64,000 nt of DNA from a virus: the IMG/VR virus record IMGVR_UViG_3300024520_000049, positions 124,001 to 188,000 of that record; one strand, 5' to 3'. The translations under genes were made by a program, and so were the position numbers. How positions within the stretch are numbered: the first letter of the stretch is position 1; the number at the start of each line of letters is the position of its first letter. Positions 8,174-15,519 of the stretch are shown here, piece after piece. Below the pieces are notes generated by a model. The model worked only from the letters and a program-made list of their open reading frames with translations, ran no database searches and was not told where the DNA came from.

Positions 8174-9271
8174 ATGACAAAGGTAGGGACAAAACCACAA
8201 CAGCGGGCACTCGGGCTGAGTGTCGGCGCACTTATTGAGGCAAAAATGCAGCACCAGGAAAATACCGATCACGATCATGTGTTGGTGGGATGGCAGGCGC
8301 CTGTGCAAGCAGGGACTGTTACCTTCGACATCACGACGTTGACCGGGCTATCACCATTCACGCTCGTGTATGGACCCGCCAGTACGTTTGCAGGGCGTGA
8401 GATGACACCGGAGCAGATAATCTCGTGCAGCAAAACTTACCGTATGCGGCTGAAGCCGTTCACGGTGAACTATGCGAAGGAGAAGATCACAACAACCGGG
8501 GACATCAAACTCTCCACATTAGTGGATACAAACTGCACACGATGCCAGCATAAGACCTCGATGCCTACTGGGAAGGCGCGGGCGCTGCAACGAGCCGGTA
8601 AGTTGACGTGCTCAATTTGTAAGGACAATGTAAAGCTAAGTATTATGGGGGTGAGACCCCAGAAACTTTCCACGTCTTCGTCACTCGTGACGAGGATGCA
8701 GAAATGTATGGCGATGCCCTTTGCACCGAACCCTGATGTAATGCCGAACGTCTACGCGCTTATGTTGCCAGGTTCCGCGCCCGGTGCATACACGCCAGAG
8801 TCGGTAAGACAGACGGAAATGGTCAGGCGGTACCACCGTACAGCTTCCCGGTGCCCAGAATGTCAGTATGTCTCCCTTGTGCCAAAGGGAGCCAATTTTG
8901 ACGCTGGGTTCCTTATGGCTTGTCAGAACTGTCGCCACGCCTACGAGGTGCAAGGCGACAGTCACTTGTCATATGATATCCGTCCTCTAAGCGTTCTTAG
9001 AGAGCACTTTGGGAAAGTGCGCGAGACGGTTTCAAAGTCCAAACACAAAAAGGGGAAATCGAAAGTGACGCAAGAAGTTGAGTGGGGGCGCATCCCTGGG
9101 CTGCAATGCCTGGTGTGCCTGGCTGAAACCATCAACGTGGGCTGGGCTCCAAAAGCTCTTCTCCACAACTCAAATCACTTAAAGCAGCTCAACCAGCATG
9201 GTTGGGTAAGAGCATTCCCAGCGCTCGGGATGGCAAATAAACGAGCACAGCCACAAGTAACAATCGTCTAG
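8174..9271 (+). CDS. zinc-ribbon protein, 365 aa
   Basis: Three cysteine clusters suggest zinc ribbons: C121-x2-C124 with C146-x2-C149, C227-x2-C230 with C250-x2-C253, and a CLVC near 317. A basic Lys-rich loop (KSKHKKGKSK, about 285-295) lies between the second and third. Family not recognised; nucleic-acid binding is plausible. AAAGGGG just before the ATG is the ribosome site. It runs convergently into the minus-strand gene across a shared terminator. Confidence 0.7.
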   Translation: MTKVGTKPQQRALGLSVGALIEAKMQHQENTDHDHVLVGWQAPVQAGTVTFDITTLTGLSPFTLVYGPASTFAGREMTPEQIISCSKTYRMRLKPFTVNYAKEKITTTGDIKLSTLVDTNCTRCQHKTSMPTGKARALQRAGKLTCSICKDNVKLSIMGVRPQKLSTSSSLVTRMQKCMAMPFAPNPDVMPNVYALMLPGSAPGAYTPESVRQTEMVRRYHRTASRCPECQYVSLVPKGANFDAGFLMACQNCRHAYEVQGDSHLSYDIRPLSVLREHFGKVRETVSKSKHKKGKSKVTQEVEWGRIPGLQCLVCLAETINVGWAPKALLHNSNHLKQLNQHGWVRAFPALGMANKRAQPQVTIV

Positions 9272-9296
9272 GTGATCCTGGGCTTATGCTTACAAT

Positions 9297-9321
9297 GTGG
9301 GGGGCCTAACCGGCCCCCCAC
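9297..9321. terminator. bidirectional terminator hairpin
   Basis: GTGGGGGGCC (9297-9306) and GGCCCCCCAC (9312-9321) form a perfect 10-bp stem with a 5-base loop between two convergent genes. No long T-run on either side. Confidence 0.65.
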
Positions 9322-9324
9322 CAC

Positions 9325-9672
9325 TTAGCTTTTACGCGCTTTGCGCCGAGCCCAGGCGGCCTTCTGCCCCTCGGAGATTCTCCGGCGGGCCTCCTCAGAC
9401 TGTACTGTGCCTTCGCGGTTCTTCTTACCTTTCATAGATCGTGCAATGCGCATATTCCAGGTGATCCTGTGCTGTTCCTCGTCGTCGCGCACCTCTATGG
9501 AGAGTTCCTCATCGGGGTCGGCGAAGTTCATGATATAGTTCACCTGGCTCAGGGTTAAAACCCAGCCCTGCTTCTTCAGCTCTCTCCACTTCTTTCTGAC
9601 ACCCTTCTCAGACATGCGCGGGTAGCGGGATTCAGGTGGTAGTTTTGGTGCTTTTGGTACGTCTCGTGGCAT
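9325..9672 (-). CDS. minus-strand hypothetical protein with basic C-terminus, 115 aa
   Basis: One of only two minus-strand genes in the window. Read on the minus strand, AAGGAGG lies just upstream of the ATG (complement of 9682-9688), so it is a genuine gene. The C-terminal 25 residues (SEEARRRISEGQKAAWARRKARKS) resemble the short DNA-binding repeats (NUMOD3-like) of homing endonucleases, but no nuclease domain is present. Its position next to a repeat-rich control region makes a regulator plausible. Confidence 0.75.
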   Translation of the reverse strand: MPRDVPKAPKLPPESRYPRMSEKGVRKKWRELKKQGWVLTLSQVNYIMNFADPDEELSIEVRDDEEQHRITWNMRIARSMKGKKNREGTVQSEEARRRISEGQKAAWARRKARKS

Positions 9673-9730
9673 AGGTGCCTCCTTTGTTGCTGAAGAGACG
9701 ATATCACACCTGACAAAAAAGTCCAGACCG

Positions 9731-9872
9731 TACTTAAACTATTCTAGGCAGTAAATCGAGACTATCGTTACAACTTCAGAGAGGATACTTAAACTAAGCC
9801 GCGCCTTCAGATACCTGCTGTTTATACTTTAACTACATACTTAAACTATTCTAGGCAGTAAATCGAGACTAT
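9731..9872. repeat. 35-bp direct repeat, two exact copies
   Basis: The 35 bases at 9731-9765 are repeated exactly at 9838-9872, 107 bases apart. The repeat starts TACTTAAACT and ends AATCGAGACTAT. A third copy of only its first 11 bases lies between them at 9786. The inner TTCTAGGCAG also recurs near 11320. Confidence 0.85.
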
Positions 9873-9900
9873 TGACACGGAAAAATCCCGTTTTTGTAAA
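9872..9900 (+). promoter_or_regulatory. candidate sigma-70-like promoter
   Basis: TTGACA at 9872-9877, 17-base spacer, then TGTAAA at 9895-9900 (4 of 6 to TATAAT). The -35 box begins on the last base of the second 35-bp repeat, so a protein bound to the repeat would overlap or touch this promoter. Confidence 0.45.
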
Positions 9901-9909
9901 TTTCACAAA

Positions 9910-9948
9910 ATAAGAGATATCCCCCCTAAAGGGGGTCTATCCTCTTAT
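9910..9948 (+). terminator. long hairpin in 5' leader
   Basis: ATAAGAG (9910-9916) pairs with CTCTTAT (9942-9948) around an inner CCCCC/GGGGG stem. It lies just downstream of the promoter candidate and 140 bases before gene 10090, so it may be a leader attenuator rather than a plain terminator. Confidence 0.45.
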
Positions 9949-10089
9949 TAAACAAAAACGTCGTCCGCCTTAGCCTAACGGCACGGCTTCCTAGTTTTGT
10001 TCGCTCCATCGCGATAAAACCCCATCTGGGGCTTGCAAAGGGGGTTCCGCCTTGTAAGATATACCACGCACAAACACAAAGGAGGCTCC

Positions 10090-10350
10090 GTGGAGAAGCT
10101 GATGACTCACCCTGTTGAATGCCGCAAATGCGGCCACATTGAGGATGCGCAGCATTGCACCTCGAACACCTGCGGCAACAAAGATTGCCGCGCTCACCTG
10201 ACAACCCCATGCCCTAGCGGCTGCGGCCACGACATCATGGTGTCTTTGGCCTACCCGCACTATTCCAGGAGCAGTAGCTCCTGCCCCTACTGCTACAACA
10301 ACGGCGTCGATGCCGGGCCGTCGATGTTGAAGATTCCGCTGACGACCTAA
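10090..10350 (+). CDS. zinc-ribbon protein, 86 aa
   Basis: Small Cys/His-rich protein: CRKCGH, C..NTCGNKDC, CPSGCGH and CPYC clusters suggest two zinc sites. AAGGAGG at 10079-10085 points to the GTG at 10090; the open frame back to 10033 lacks a ribosome site. Function unknown. Confidence 0.7.
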   Translation: MEKLMTHPVECRKCGHIEDAQHCTSNTCGNKDCRAHLTTPCPSGCGHDIMVSLAYPHYSRSSSSCPYCYNNGVDAGPSMLKIPLTT

Positions 10351-10355
10351 ATAGC

Positions 10356-10497
10356 GGGCAGGTAGCTTAAATCGGCAAAGCGGGGGCCCTGGTCCTCTAG
10401 GATGAGTGGCTACTGCAGCTAGGTTATTTTCTAATTTTTTCCTAATAGCAGGTGACGCGATTCCGACATGCGGGTTCGAATCCCGTCCTGTCCACCA
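10356..10497 (+). tRNA. tRNA-like gene with 71-nt variable region
   Basis: Acceptor GGGCAGG (10356-10362) pairs with CCTGTCC (10487-10493), followed by A and an encoded CCA (10495-10497). D arm GCTT/AAGC has GG in the loop. T arm GCGGG-TTCGAAT-CCCGT (10470-10486) is canonical. After the D arm, GGGGG/CCTCT (10382-10398) frames a 7-base loop CCCTGGT; the middle triplet is CTG (Gln), but position 33 is C, not U. Then 71 bases replace the usual 4-24, including a CTGC..CTAGG/CCTA..GCAG hairpin. It could be an intron-containing or degenerate tRNA, or a tRNA-like RNA. Confidence 0.5.
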
Positions 10498-10510
10498 ATG
10501 ACCTAAAATA

Positions 10511-10538
10511 TTTAGAAAAAAGCACGTCTTTTTCTAAA
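10511..10538 (+). terminator. A/T-rich hairpin after the tRNA-like gene
   Basis: TTTAGAAAAA (10511-10520) pairs with TTTTTCTAAA (10529-10538) around an 8-base loop, immediately downstream of the encoded CCA. Confidence 0.5.
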
Positions 10539-10545
10539 CGCCTTT

Positions 10546-10603
10546 GAGCGAGGCGGGCCGATGCACTGACCAACTGCGGTGCAAAAGCCTGTCTCGCTCT
10601 TTT
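10546..10603 (+). terminator. branched terminator hairpin
   Basis: GAGCGAG-G-CGGGC (10546-10558) pairs with GCCTG-T-CTCGCTC (10587-10599), followed by TTTT. An inner TGCAC/GTGCA stem (10562-10566 with 10579-10583) sits in the loop. Confidence 0.7.
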
Positions 10604-10631
10604 CATTTATACTTACAATTAAGGAGGCAAT

Positions 10632-10835
10632 ATGCCTGACTTCCACGAGACTCGTATGGGTCGGAGATTTATTGAGGGCACCATGCCTAAAATCGCCAAC
10701 GCACTGGAGCGCATCGCTGACGCACTGGAGCGGCGCAATGACCTGGAACGTCACGAGGAGGGCGCGCCGACTAGCGGTACCACTGCAAGGCCTGATCCAG
10801 ACTATAACCCCGGAGGCTCAGGGCCTCCTTCATAA
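10632..10835 (+). CDS. small coiled-coil protein, 67 aa
   Basis: AAGGAGG at 10620-10626 serves the ATG. Residues 18-36 (MPKIANALERIADALERRN) have a clear heptad pattern; the rest is Pro/Gly-rich and probably disordered. The end of the gene overlaps a GGAGGC/GCCTCC hairpin (10812-10828). Function unknown; such short coiled coils are common in phages. Confidence 0.75.
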   Translation: MPDFHETRMGRRFIEGTMPKIANALERIADALERRNDLERHEEGAPTSGTTARPDPDYNPGGSGPPS

Positions 10836-10841
10836 TCAGTC

Positions 10842-11041
10842 GAGAGGCCAGGATCACTACCTGACCTCTCATAGCGCGGGTACAGAACCAAGCCCGCCTC
10901 TCGGTCGAAGGATCTCAGAGGGTTATCACGATAGCCCCGGACCGGTGGGACCTCAGCTTTGGCACAAATTGCTGCAGGTCATGACAAGAAGTTCATCAGC
11001 CACGCTTGTCACCACTCTCCTACAGGGCGCGAGCGGCGCCC
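10842..11041 (+). ncRNA. hairpin-rich gene-free region, possible structured RNA
   Basis: No convincing gene. Successive hairpins: GAGAGG/CCTCTC (10842-10870) with inner CAGG/CCTG, GCGGG/CCCGC (10876-10897), TGACAAG/CTTGTCA (10982-11011) and GGGCGC/GCGCCC (11025-11041). The density of stems, next to a tRNA-like gene, suggests one or more structured RNAs. No known RNA family is recognised. Confidence 0.3.
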
Positions 11042-11069
11042 GATCACTGATCCGTCCGCTCACTTTTTT

Positions 11070-11200
11070 CTTCGCGTGGCGCAATTGGAAGACGCCTCAC
11101 CCGCAAGGTGAGCTGGGCCGAGGTGTGCCCAGGAACGAGAGTTCAAAGGGGGTTCGATTCCCCTACATGATTGCGGGTTCGAGCCCCGCCGCGAAGACCA
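11070..11200 (+). tRNA. tRNA-like gene with 60-nt insert holding a second T arm
   Basis: Acceptor CTTCGCG (11070-11076) pairs perfectly with CGCGAAG (11190-11196), followed by A and encoded CCA. D arm GCG/CGC has GG in its loop. CTCAC-CCGCAAG-GTGAG (11096-11112) is an anticodon-like arm with GCA (Cys) in the middle but C at position 33. T arm is GCGGG-TTCGAGC-CCCGC (11173-11189). The 60 bases between contain CTGGGC/GCCCAG, GAAC-GAGA-GTTC (GNRA loop) and a complete second T-arm-like hairpin, GGGGG-TTCGATT-CCCCT (11148-11164). Confidence 0.5.
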
Positions 11201-11360
11201 GAACCCACCCCCCGGAAAATGGCAGGAAACACCTGTCAAAACCCCCGGAAAACCCCCTCCGCGCCGAGGCAAAAACCCGTCCAGATTTGCAGTTACACCC
11301 CCCACTACGATTTTTTCTAGGCAGGGAAAGGGTCTGCAGGCTATATTAACGAGAGCAAAT
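11201..11360. other. gene-free spacer
   Basis: Holds two C-rich CCCCCGGAAAA copies (about 11213 and 11243) and a TTCTAGGCAG that matches the core of the 35-bp repeat at 9731. No gene or clear promoter seen. Confidence 0.4.
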
Positions 11361-11810
11361 ATGAAGAAGAAAGAAATAATTGATTGGGTTGAGCGGCGGT
11401 TCTTGCCTCAACTTCGACTTAAGCCGGACGACACTGCGGCCGTCTATTGTCTGGACAGGGAAGGTCGGTATACAATCATCCCACCCACTCCCATGCCGCA
11501 CCTGGACCGAGTGTGCGCATACCACATCCGGCGAGCACTGAAAGGGCAGCCCGATGAGACCGCGTGCGACGCCTATGCTGAAGACCCGCTTATCTCTGAT
11601 GGCGGAGACCCGCTGTGGTGCGGCCCAGCAGCAGCCAGTATCTTCAGGCTGTGGTTCCCCGAGCTTCCTCGTGTTGTAGCGACTCATTTAGAGGAGGTGC
11701 TTGACGATTACATCGTAGTCGTGCACAGTGCCTACGTTTACGGGGTTTTCCGAAGAGGGCACAGGCTTACGGAAGTGGCACGTAAACATTACGATAGCAG
11801 GAAGAGCTAA
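11361..11810 (+). CDS. hypothetical protein, 149 aa
   Basis: Unrecognised protein beginning MKKKEIIDWVERRFLPQL; ribosome site weak (GAGAG at 11350-11354). Well-balanced composition and coupling to the genes after it support coding. First gene of a run to 15087. Confidence 0.6.
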   Translation: MKKKEIIDWVERRFLPQLRLKPDDTAAVYCLDREGRYTIIPPTPMPHLDRVCAYHIRRALKGQPDETACDAYAEDPLISDGGDPLWCGPAAASIFRLWFPELPRVVATHLEEVLDDYIVVVHSAYVYGVFRRGHRLTEVARKHYDSRKS

Positions 11811-11814
11811 GACT

Positions 11815-12009
11815 ATGCAAAAAGGTGACTTACTACGATGCACAGAGTGCGGCTACAGGTTTGAGGACGATGATGTCCCAGTCTGCCCGAAGTGTGGAAG
11901 TGAGTCATATGTGGGGCCTGATACAGGCCTTAACGAAGACGAAGAGCTTGAGTATTACAAAACTTTCTATATTGACGAACTCGAAGAAGATGAGGAGGAT
12001 GACGAATGA
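11815..12009 (+). CDS. small acidic zinc-ribbon protein, 64 aa
   Basis: CTECGY ... CPKCGS gives one rubredoxin-like zinc knuckle at residues 9-28, followed by an acidic tail ending EEDEEDDE. AGGAAGAG upstream supports the ATG at 11815 rather than the longer open frame to 11728. Confidence 0.75.
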   Translation: MQKGDLLRCTECGYRFEDDDVPVCPKCGSESYVGPDTGLNEDEELEYYKTFYIDELEEDEEDDE

Positions 12010-12731
12010 CAGATAAACCACAATCACGAGATAGTATTCTTGAGGCAATCTCCGGCGATACCGGACTGGCTATCGACGAGATTCGGGCAGCGCTGACAAA
12101 GACTGTCAGTACTCCAGGAGATTACGCTGCTAAAGTGCACCAGGCCGCCGAGCCGTTGGAGCCCTTTTTTAACACCATTTTCACATATTATGTGGACAGC
12201 GAGGATGTGCATACTTACTACTGGAATGGTTCTTTGGTGGATGCCCCAGGCGTGCTGCAGATGTTGCAGATGATCTGGTCCCAGGCTGAAACACTCAGCA
12301 TCTCCCCTACGGAGCAAGCGCCACTTCAAATTAAGGAGATCGCACTGGCTCAGCCCGAGGACAACCGGGAGCACTTAGGCCAGCTCTTTGACGATTTGGT
12401 ATCCCACACATCGCCGGCCGAGGCCGCTGCCTGTTTGGTATTTGTAGCACAGGTGAACGACGAGAAGAAGACCGTTGACCGGATCGTTCACATGGCTCTC
12501 GGCCCTAAGAATGTTGTCGTCGGACTCTCCGCAAGTCTCTGCCACGCAATGGAGCACGTTCTGTATCAGGTAGTCCAGGCCATTAAGCAGGACAAGCCGG
12601 TGCAGGACCATCTCTACATGCGCCCAGCACCACCGGCGGAAGACGCACCATCCGGGCCTGATCCTATCCCGTTTAAGCCCGACAAGGCTAAGAGAAACAA
12701 GCGCAAAGCCGCGAGAAAGAAGCGTGGATGA
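12006..12731 (+). CDS. hypothetical protein with basic tail, 241 aa
   Basis: Mostly helical, unrecognised protein. The last 25 residues are Lys/Arg-rich (PDKAKRNKRKAARKKRG), a likely nucleic-acid-contacting tail. GAGGATGACGA upstream; overlaps the previous stop as ATGA. Confidence 0.7.
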   Translation: MTDKPQSRDSILEAISGDTGLAIDEIRAALTKTVSTPGDYAAKVHQAAEPLEPFFNTIFTYYVDSEDVHTYYWNGSLVDAPGVLQMLQMIWSQAETLSISPTEQAPLQIKEIALAQPEDNREHLGQLFDDLVSHTSPAEAAACLVFVAQVNDEKKTVDRIVHMALGPKNVVVGLSASLCHAMEHVLYQVVQAIKQDKPVQDHLYMRPAPPAEDAPSGPDPIPFKPDKAKRNKRKAARKKRG

Positions 12732-13305
12732 AGCACCATTACAGTCAACTCAGGACCTTATCGAGAACAGGTTCAACCCCACGCTCCCGGCAGACGTCAA
12801 AGCTTACCTACTGATCGGGGAAGTGGACGTGGCCGGCAGAGGGTACGGGCTGGTTCACAGCAAGGGGGATCCCTCACAAACCGAGCTTATGCTGGAGGAC
12901 AAGATACCTACGGCTATAAAGCACTTTGCGCTGATGCAGTCCTCGCCTAAGTACGCAACCCACCGGCGGCTAGTAATGGGCGAGCACCTCACACCCGAGC
13001 GCTCACTCTGGCTGCTCCGCTCCGCCAAGGTTTTAGAGGACGCTATGACAAGCTTCTTCCTAATCTGCGTGCAGGAGCCTAACAATCACTACATTGCAGT
13101 AATGCATGGTCGCAACATGCCGCTGACCTTTGTAAGTACGATCAATGCACTGCATATTATCGACGAGAATCGCCGAGAGAATGGACGTGCTGGGTTTATG
13201 CATCTGGTTGAGCCGCACATACCGATTGTGAAGCTGCCCCAGGAGCCTGCCCTGCCGCCTCCTGCACCCTCACCAATATGGCCGGATAAACACTGGATGA
13301 ACTGA
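12724..13305 (+). CDS. hypothetical protein, 193 aa
   Basis: GTG start at 12724 overlaps the end of the upstream gene. Ends in a Pro-rich segment (EPALPPPAPSPIWP). No recognisable domain. Confidence 0.65.
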   Translation: MDEAPLQSTQDLIENRFNPTLPADVKAYLLIGEVDVAGRGYGLVHSKGDPSQTELMLEDKIPTAIKHFALMQSSPKYATHRRLVMGEHLTPERSLWLLRSAKVLEDAMTSFFLICVQEPNNHYIAVMHGRNMPLTFVSTINALHIIDENRRENGRAGFMHLVEPHIPIVKLPQEPALPPPAPSPIWPDKHWMN

Positions 13306-13322
13306 GGTGGAGATAAGTGGCC

Positions 13323-13715
13323 ATGACGATTGACAAAGCCATAGCGCTATTGCAGAGCCTCACCTACAAGCCGCATTGGAAGCTGAAGGTGACATACAGT
13401 GAGGCCGACGATCTGGCCTACCTTCGGTTGAAGGTCAAGACGGAGTGCACACGCACAGGTGAGATGGTACAATTTGCTACCGATACGAAAATAGCCATCT
13501 CACCATACTGCAACCGACCACTGCAGTTTGACACTGGTGAGGCGGAGCTCTTACAGGCCGTCCGGCAGTGGATACACGAACTTGAACTACACGAAGCAGA
13601 TGAATGGCTGCAGGTAGATGGGAAGATGGTCTTTGACCCACATCCCGTACCCTACAAGCCAGGACGAAGTTACGTAGAGGCAACGCCAGCTGGGCACAGG
13701 CTTCAGAAGGTATGA
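13323..13715 (+). CDS. conserved phage-type hypothetical protein, 130 aa
   Basis: Resembles a phage protein type of unknown function with a central beta region and a C-terminal HELELHEADEWLQVDG...FDPHP motif (about residues 83-107). GGTGGAG upstream serves either the GTG at 13317 or the ATG at 13323. Confidence 0.65.
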   Translation: MTIDKAIALLQSLTYKPHWKLKVTYSEADDLAYLRLKVKTECTRTGEMVQFATDTKIAISPYCNRPLQFDTGEAELLQAVRQWIHELELHEADEWLQVDGKMVFDPHPVPYKPGRSYVEATPAGHRLQKV

Positions 13716-14011
13716 AGATGCGGATGGTTCATCCGGATGTGCGATCGCGGCCGGAAGGCTTTATGATCGTATTTCCCGACGACACAGCTCTTATCGTTTT
13801 CGAGCGCGGCTTAGATGGCGCTGTCGAATGTGGCAAAGCGCTGTGCCGTTTAGGTTACAGCCAATGGACGACAGACGACGGAACACTGTATTACGCAGGA
13901 ATACTGGACGGGCATAACTATGAGCAGGAGGTCAGACACGGGTGGCTCGTTGAGGAGGCCTTGCAGAGCATGCGCCAGGAATTACACGAAGAGGACGAAG
14001 ATGAAGGATGA
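13712..14011 (+). CDS. hypothetical protein, 99 aa
   Basis: Unrecognised, acidic C-terminus (HEEDEDEG). ATGA overlap with the previous gene; the end overlaps the next ATG, whose ribosome site GAGG lies inside this gene's last codons. Confidence 0.65.
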   Translation: MKMRMVHPDVRSRPEGFMIVFPDDTALIVFERGLDGAVECGKALCRLGYSQWTTDDGTLYYAGILDGHNYEQEVRHGWLVEEALQSMRQELHEEDEDEG

Positions 14012-14285
14012 TAAAGAAGCCTTAGAGGGCTCTCGGGCCGCAGACGGCCAGGAGCCCGCAAATCAGCCTAAAGTCGCGCAGGAGCCGCCAGACGGCCACC
14101 AGCGGGCGAATTTGGCACGTAAGGTTGTCGACATGACAGCCTACATCGAAACGCTACAGATGCGTTACAAGGAGAGCTTAAACAAAGCAAACAGCCTGCT
14201 GGGAACAATTGAGCAGATAAGAGTGGAGCGGGATAAGCTCCAACGACTGCTTGATCATGATATGCAGGCGGGACCTCGTGGGTAA
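14001..14285 (+). CDS. coiled-coil hypothetical protein, 94 aa
   Basis: The N-terminal 30 residues are polar and repeat EPA/EPP-type segments. Residues 37-85 form a predicted coiled coil (AYIETLQMRYKESLNKANSLL...). The ATG at 14001 is chosen over the open frame back to 13920. Confidence 0.65.
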   Translation: MKDDKEALEGSRAADGQEPANQPKVAQEPPDGHQRANLARKVVDMTAYIETLQMRYKESLNKANSLLGTIEQIRVERDKLQRLLDHDMQAGPRG

Positions 14286-14382
14286 CCGCGACGACATCCC
14301 AAGTTCCCAGACGCTGGCCACTCTGGCCATGTTGGTGCTTCTCGCCATACTACTGCTGCTAACGGCAGTTCTCGGCGTATAG
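14278..14382 (+). CDS. 34-aa single-span membrane peptide
   Basis: GTG at 14278 overlaps the upstream stop. The peptide is MGNRDDIPSSQ followed by a hydrophobic helix (LATLAMLVLLAILLLLTAVL) that can just span a membrane, N-terminus outside or inside unknown. Could be a spanin/holin-type or accessory membrane micropeptide, but no family is recognised. Confidence 0.5.
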   Translation: MGNRDDIPSSQTLATLAMLVLLAILLLLTAVLGV

Positions 14383-14391
14383 CCTGACGAA

Positions 14392-14421
14392 ACCTCGGCA
14401 CTTGTTTCAAAGTACCGAGGT
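14392..14421 (+). terminator. hairpin between membrane-peptide genes
   Basis: ACCTCGG (14392-14398) pairs with CCGAGGT (14415-14421). No T-run, so it may be a processing or pausing hairpin. Confidence 0.35.
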
Positions 14422-14447
14422 ATGTATCACCTGAACGGAGAGAATTC

Positions 14448-14714
14448 ATGGACGTGATGGAGCCTTGGGTATTCGTGGTTGTGTTCGTGGTAGTTGTAGA
14501 AATAGTCGTCTCGGCATTGCTGGTATACAGCATCTGCCGGGCGATTCGCCAGCAGAGTGTGGAGCTGAAGAAGACAGCAGCGCTTACTCTGAGGGTCCAG
14601 CTACACCTTGAGGAGGTAAACACAGGACAGACACAGATCTTAGAGACTCTGAAAGAAGTAACCCCAACCCTCGTGAAGATAAGCGAGATTTACCAAAAGG
14701 AGAAAGATGAGTGA
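14448..14714 (+). CDS. membrane-anchored coiled-coil protein, 88 aa
   Basis: One N-terminal membrane helix (residues 6-30, Val/Phe-rich), then a basic stop (CRAIRQQ) and a long helix (35-85) with heptads. GGAGAG upstream of the ATG. The shape resembles phage proteins that sit in the inner membrane with a cytoplasmic coiled coil. Confidence 0.75.
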   Translation: MDVMEPWVFVVVFVVVVEIVVSALLVYSICRAIRQQSVELKKTAALTLRVQLHLEEVNTGQTQILETLKEVTPTLVKISEIYQKEKDE

Positions 14715-15087
14715 TGACGTAACGCCTTGGCGCCCCGAGGATGCTGCAGAGCAAATGCGGGAGAAGATCAGGGAAGAATTCACCAAGCTCATCCCCGATG
14801 AGCAACTGGACAAAATGATCCAGGATACTATCACCAACTTTATGAGGACAGACCTCGACAAGTTGGTGCGACATAACCTCCAGCAGGAGATCGCGACGCG
14901 TCTAAGGGATTACTTCGAAAAGCCAGAATGGCAGGAGCAGTGGTCTTATTCAGACGTTGATGGCGGCCAAGATATCGCCGGCGAAGCCGTGATGAAGTTA
15001 ATAGAGAAGCACTCAATGTCGTTGATGCAGAGCATTCTCGCCAACGCAGTGCAGCAAGTGTTTACGAACATGCGCCACCAGCTGTAA
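14707..15087 (+). CDS. hypothetical helical protein, 126 aa
   Basis: All-helical, acidic, unrecognised. AAGGAG at 14697-14702 lies in the end of the previous gene. Last gene before the terminator at 15129. Confidence 0.65.
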   Translation: MSDDVTPWRPEDAAEQMREKIREEFTKLIPDEQLDKMIQDTITNFMRTDLDKLVRHNLQQEIATRLRDYFEKPEWQEQWSYSDVDGGQDIAGEAVMKLIEKHSMSLMQSILANAVQQVFTNMRHQL

Positions 15088-15128
15088 GGTCGCTTGATTT
15101 AACAGCGATCACCAAGTAAAAAACCCAG

Positions 15129-15168
15129 AAGCCCGCCAAGCGCAAATATGCTGCTTGAGCGGGCTTTT
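15129..15168 (+). terminator. rho-independent terminator
   Basis: AAGCCCGC (15129-15136) pairs with GCGGGCTT (15159-15166), followed by TT GATTT. A nested AAGC/GCTT stem shortens the loop. Confidence 0.8.
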
Positions 15169-15201
15169 GATTTAATGGCCGCAGATTTATAGGAGACGAA
15201 G

Positions 15202-15519
15202 ATGACGAAAGTGAATTTACGAGGAAGAGAGTGTGAAGTGCAGATGAGTCGTTACTGCGAGGGTGATCGCTTAGCGATTCGCCTGATCAGTGTAGAGGAT
15301 GGGATGCCTGAGGCTGTGGCAACCATTAACGTACCGGGGATAAAATTGGCTGAGGACGAGGTCCTGCTCAAGGACTATTCCGAAGGTACGGCCGTGGTCG
15401 ATGCTCTGGTGGAAGCCGGCGTTGTGGAGCTTGCCAAGCCTCGCAGAGCTTGCAAGGTCTCCTCATTTGTAACTACGCAGGTGTACAAGGTGCTGGTGGA
15501 GGTGCCCCAATGCGGTTGA
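15202..15519 (+). CDS. conserved small phage-type protein (DUF4313-like), 105 aa
   Basis: Contains the segment pattern RLAIRLISVEDG-P-A-ATINVPG and LKDYSEGTAVVDALVEAGVV, which resembles a widespread phage and plasmid family of unknown function. AGGAGACG upstream of the ATG. Confidence 0.65.
   Translation: MTKVNLRGRECEVQMSRYCEGDRLAIRLISVEDGMPEAVATINVPGIKLAEDEVLLKDYSEGTAVVDALVEAGVVELAKPRRACKVSSFVTTQVYKVLVEVPQCG

Larger units (their letters stand above)
9673..10089. promoter_or_regulatory. divergent non-coding control region
   Basis: 417 bases without a gene, between the minus-strand gene and the + strand gene at 10090. It holds the 35-bp direct repeat, three copies of TACTTAAACT (9731, 9786, 9838), a sigma-70-like promoter candidate and a GC hairpin. 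The arrangement suggests an operator/promoter region controlling both directions. Confidence 0.55.

Noticed and set aside
9910-9948. Riboswitch
   Set aside because: A single long hairpin without any recognisable aptamer core.
11070-11200. tmRNA
   Set aside because: Too short (131 nt), has a complete D arm and no resume ORF.
10579-11349. 256-codon open frame on the + strand
   Set aside because: It runs across two terminator or RNA hairpin regions and the second tRNA-like gene, has no ribosome site, and reads as low-quality protein; the real gene there is 10632-10835 in another frame.
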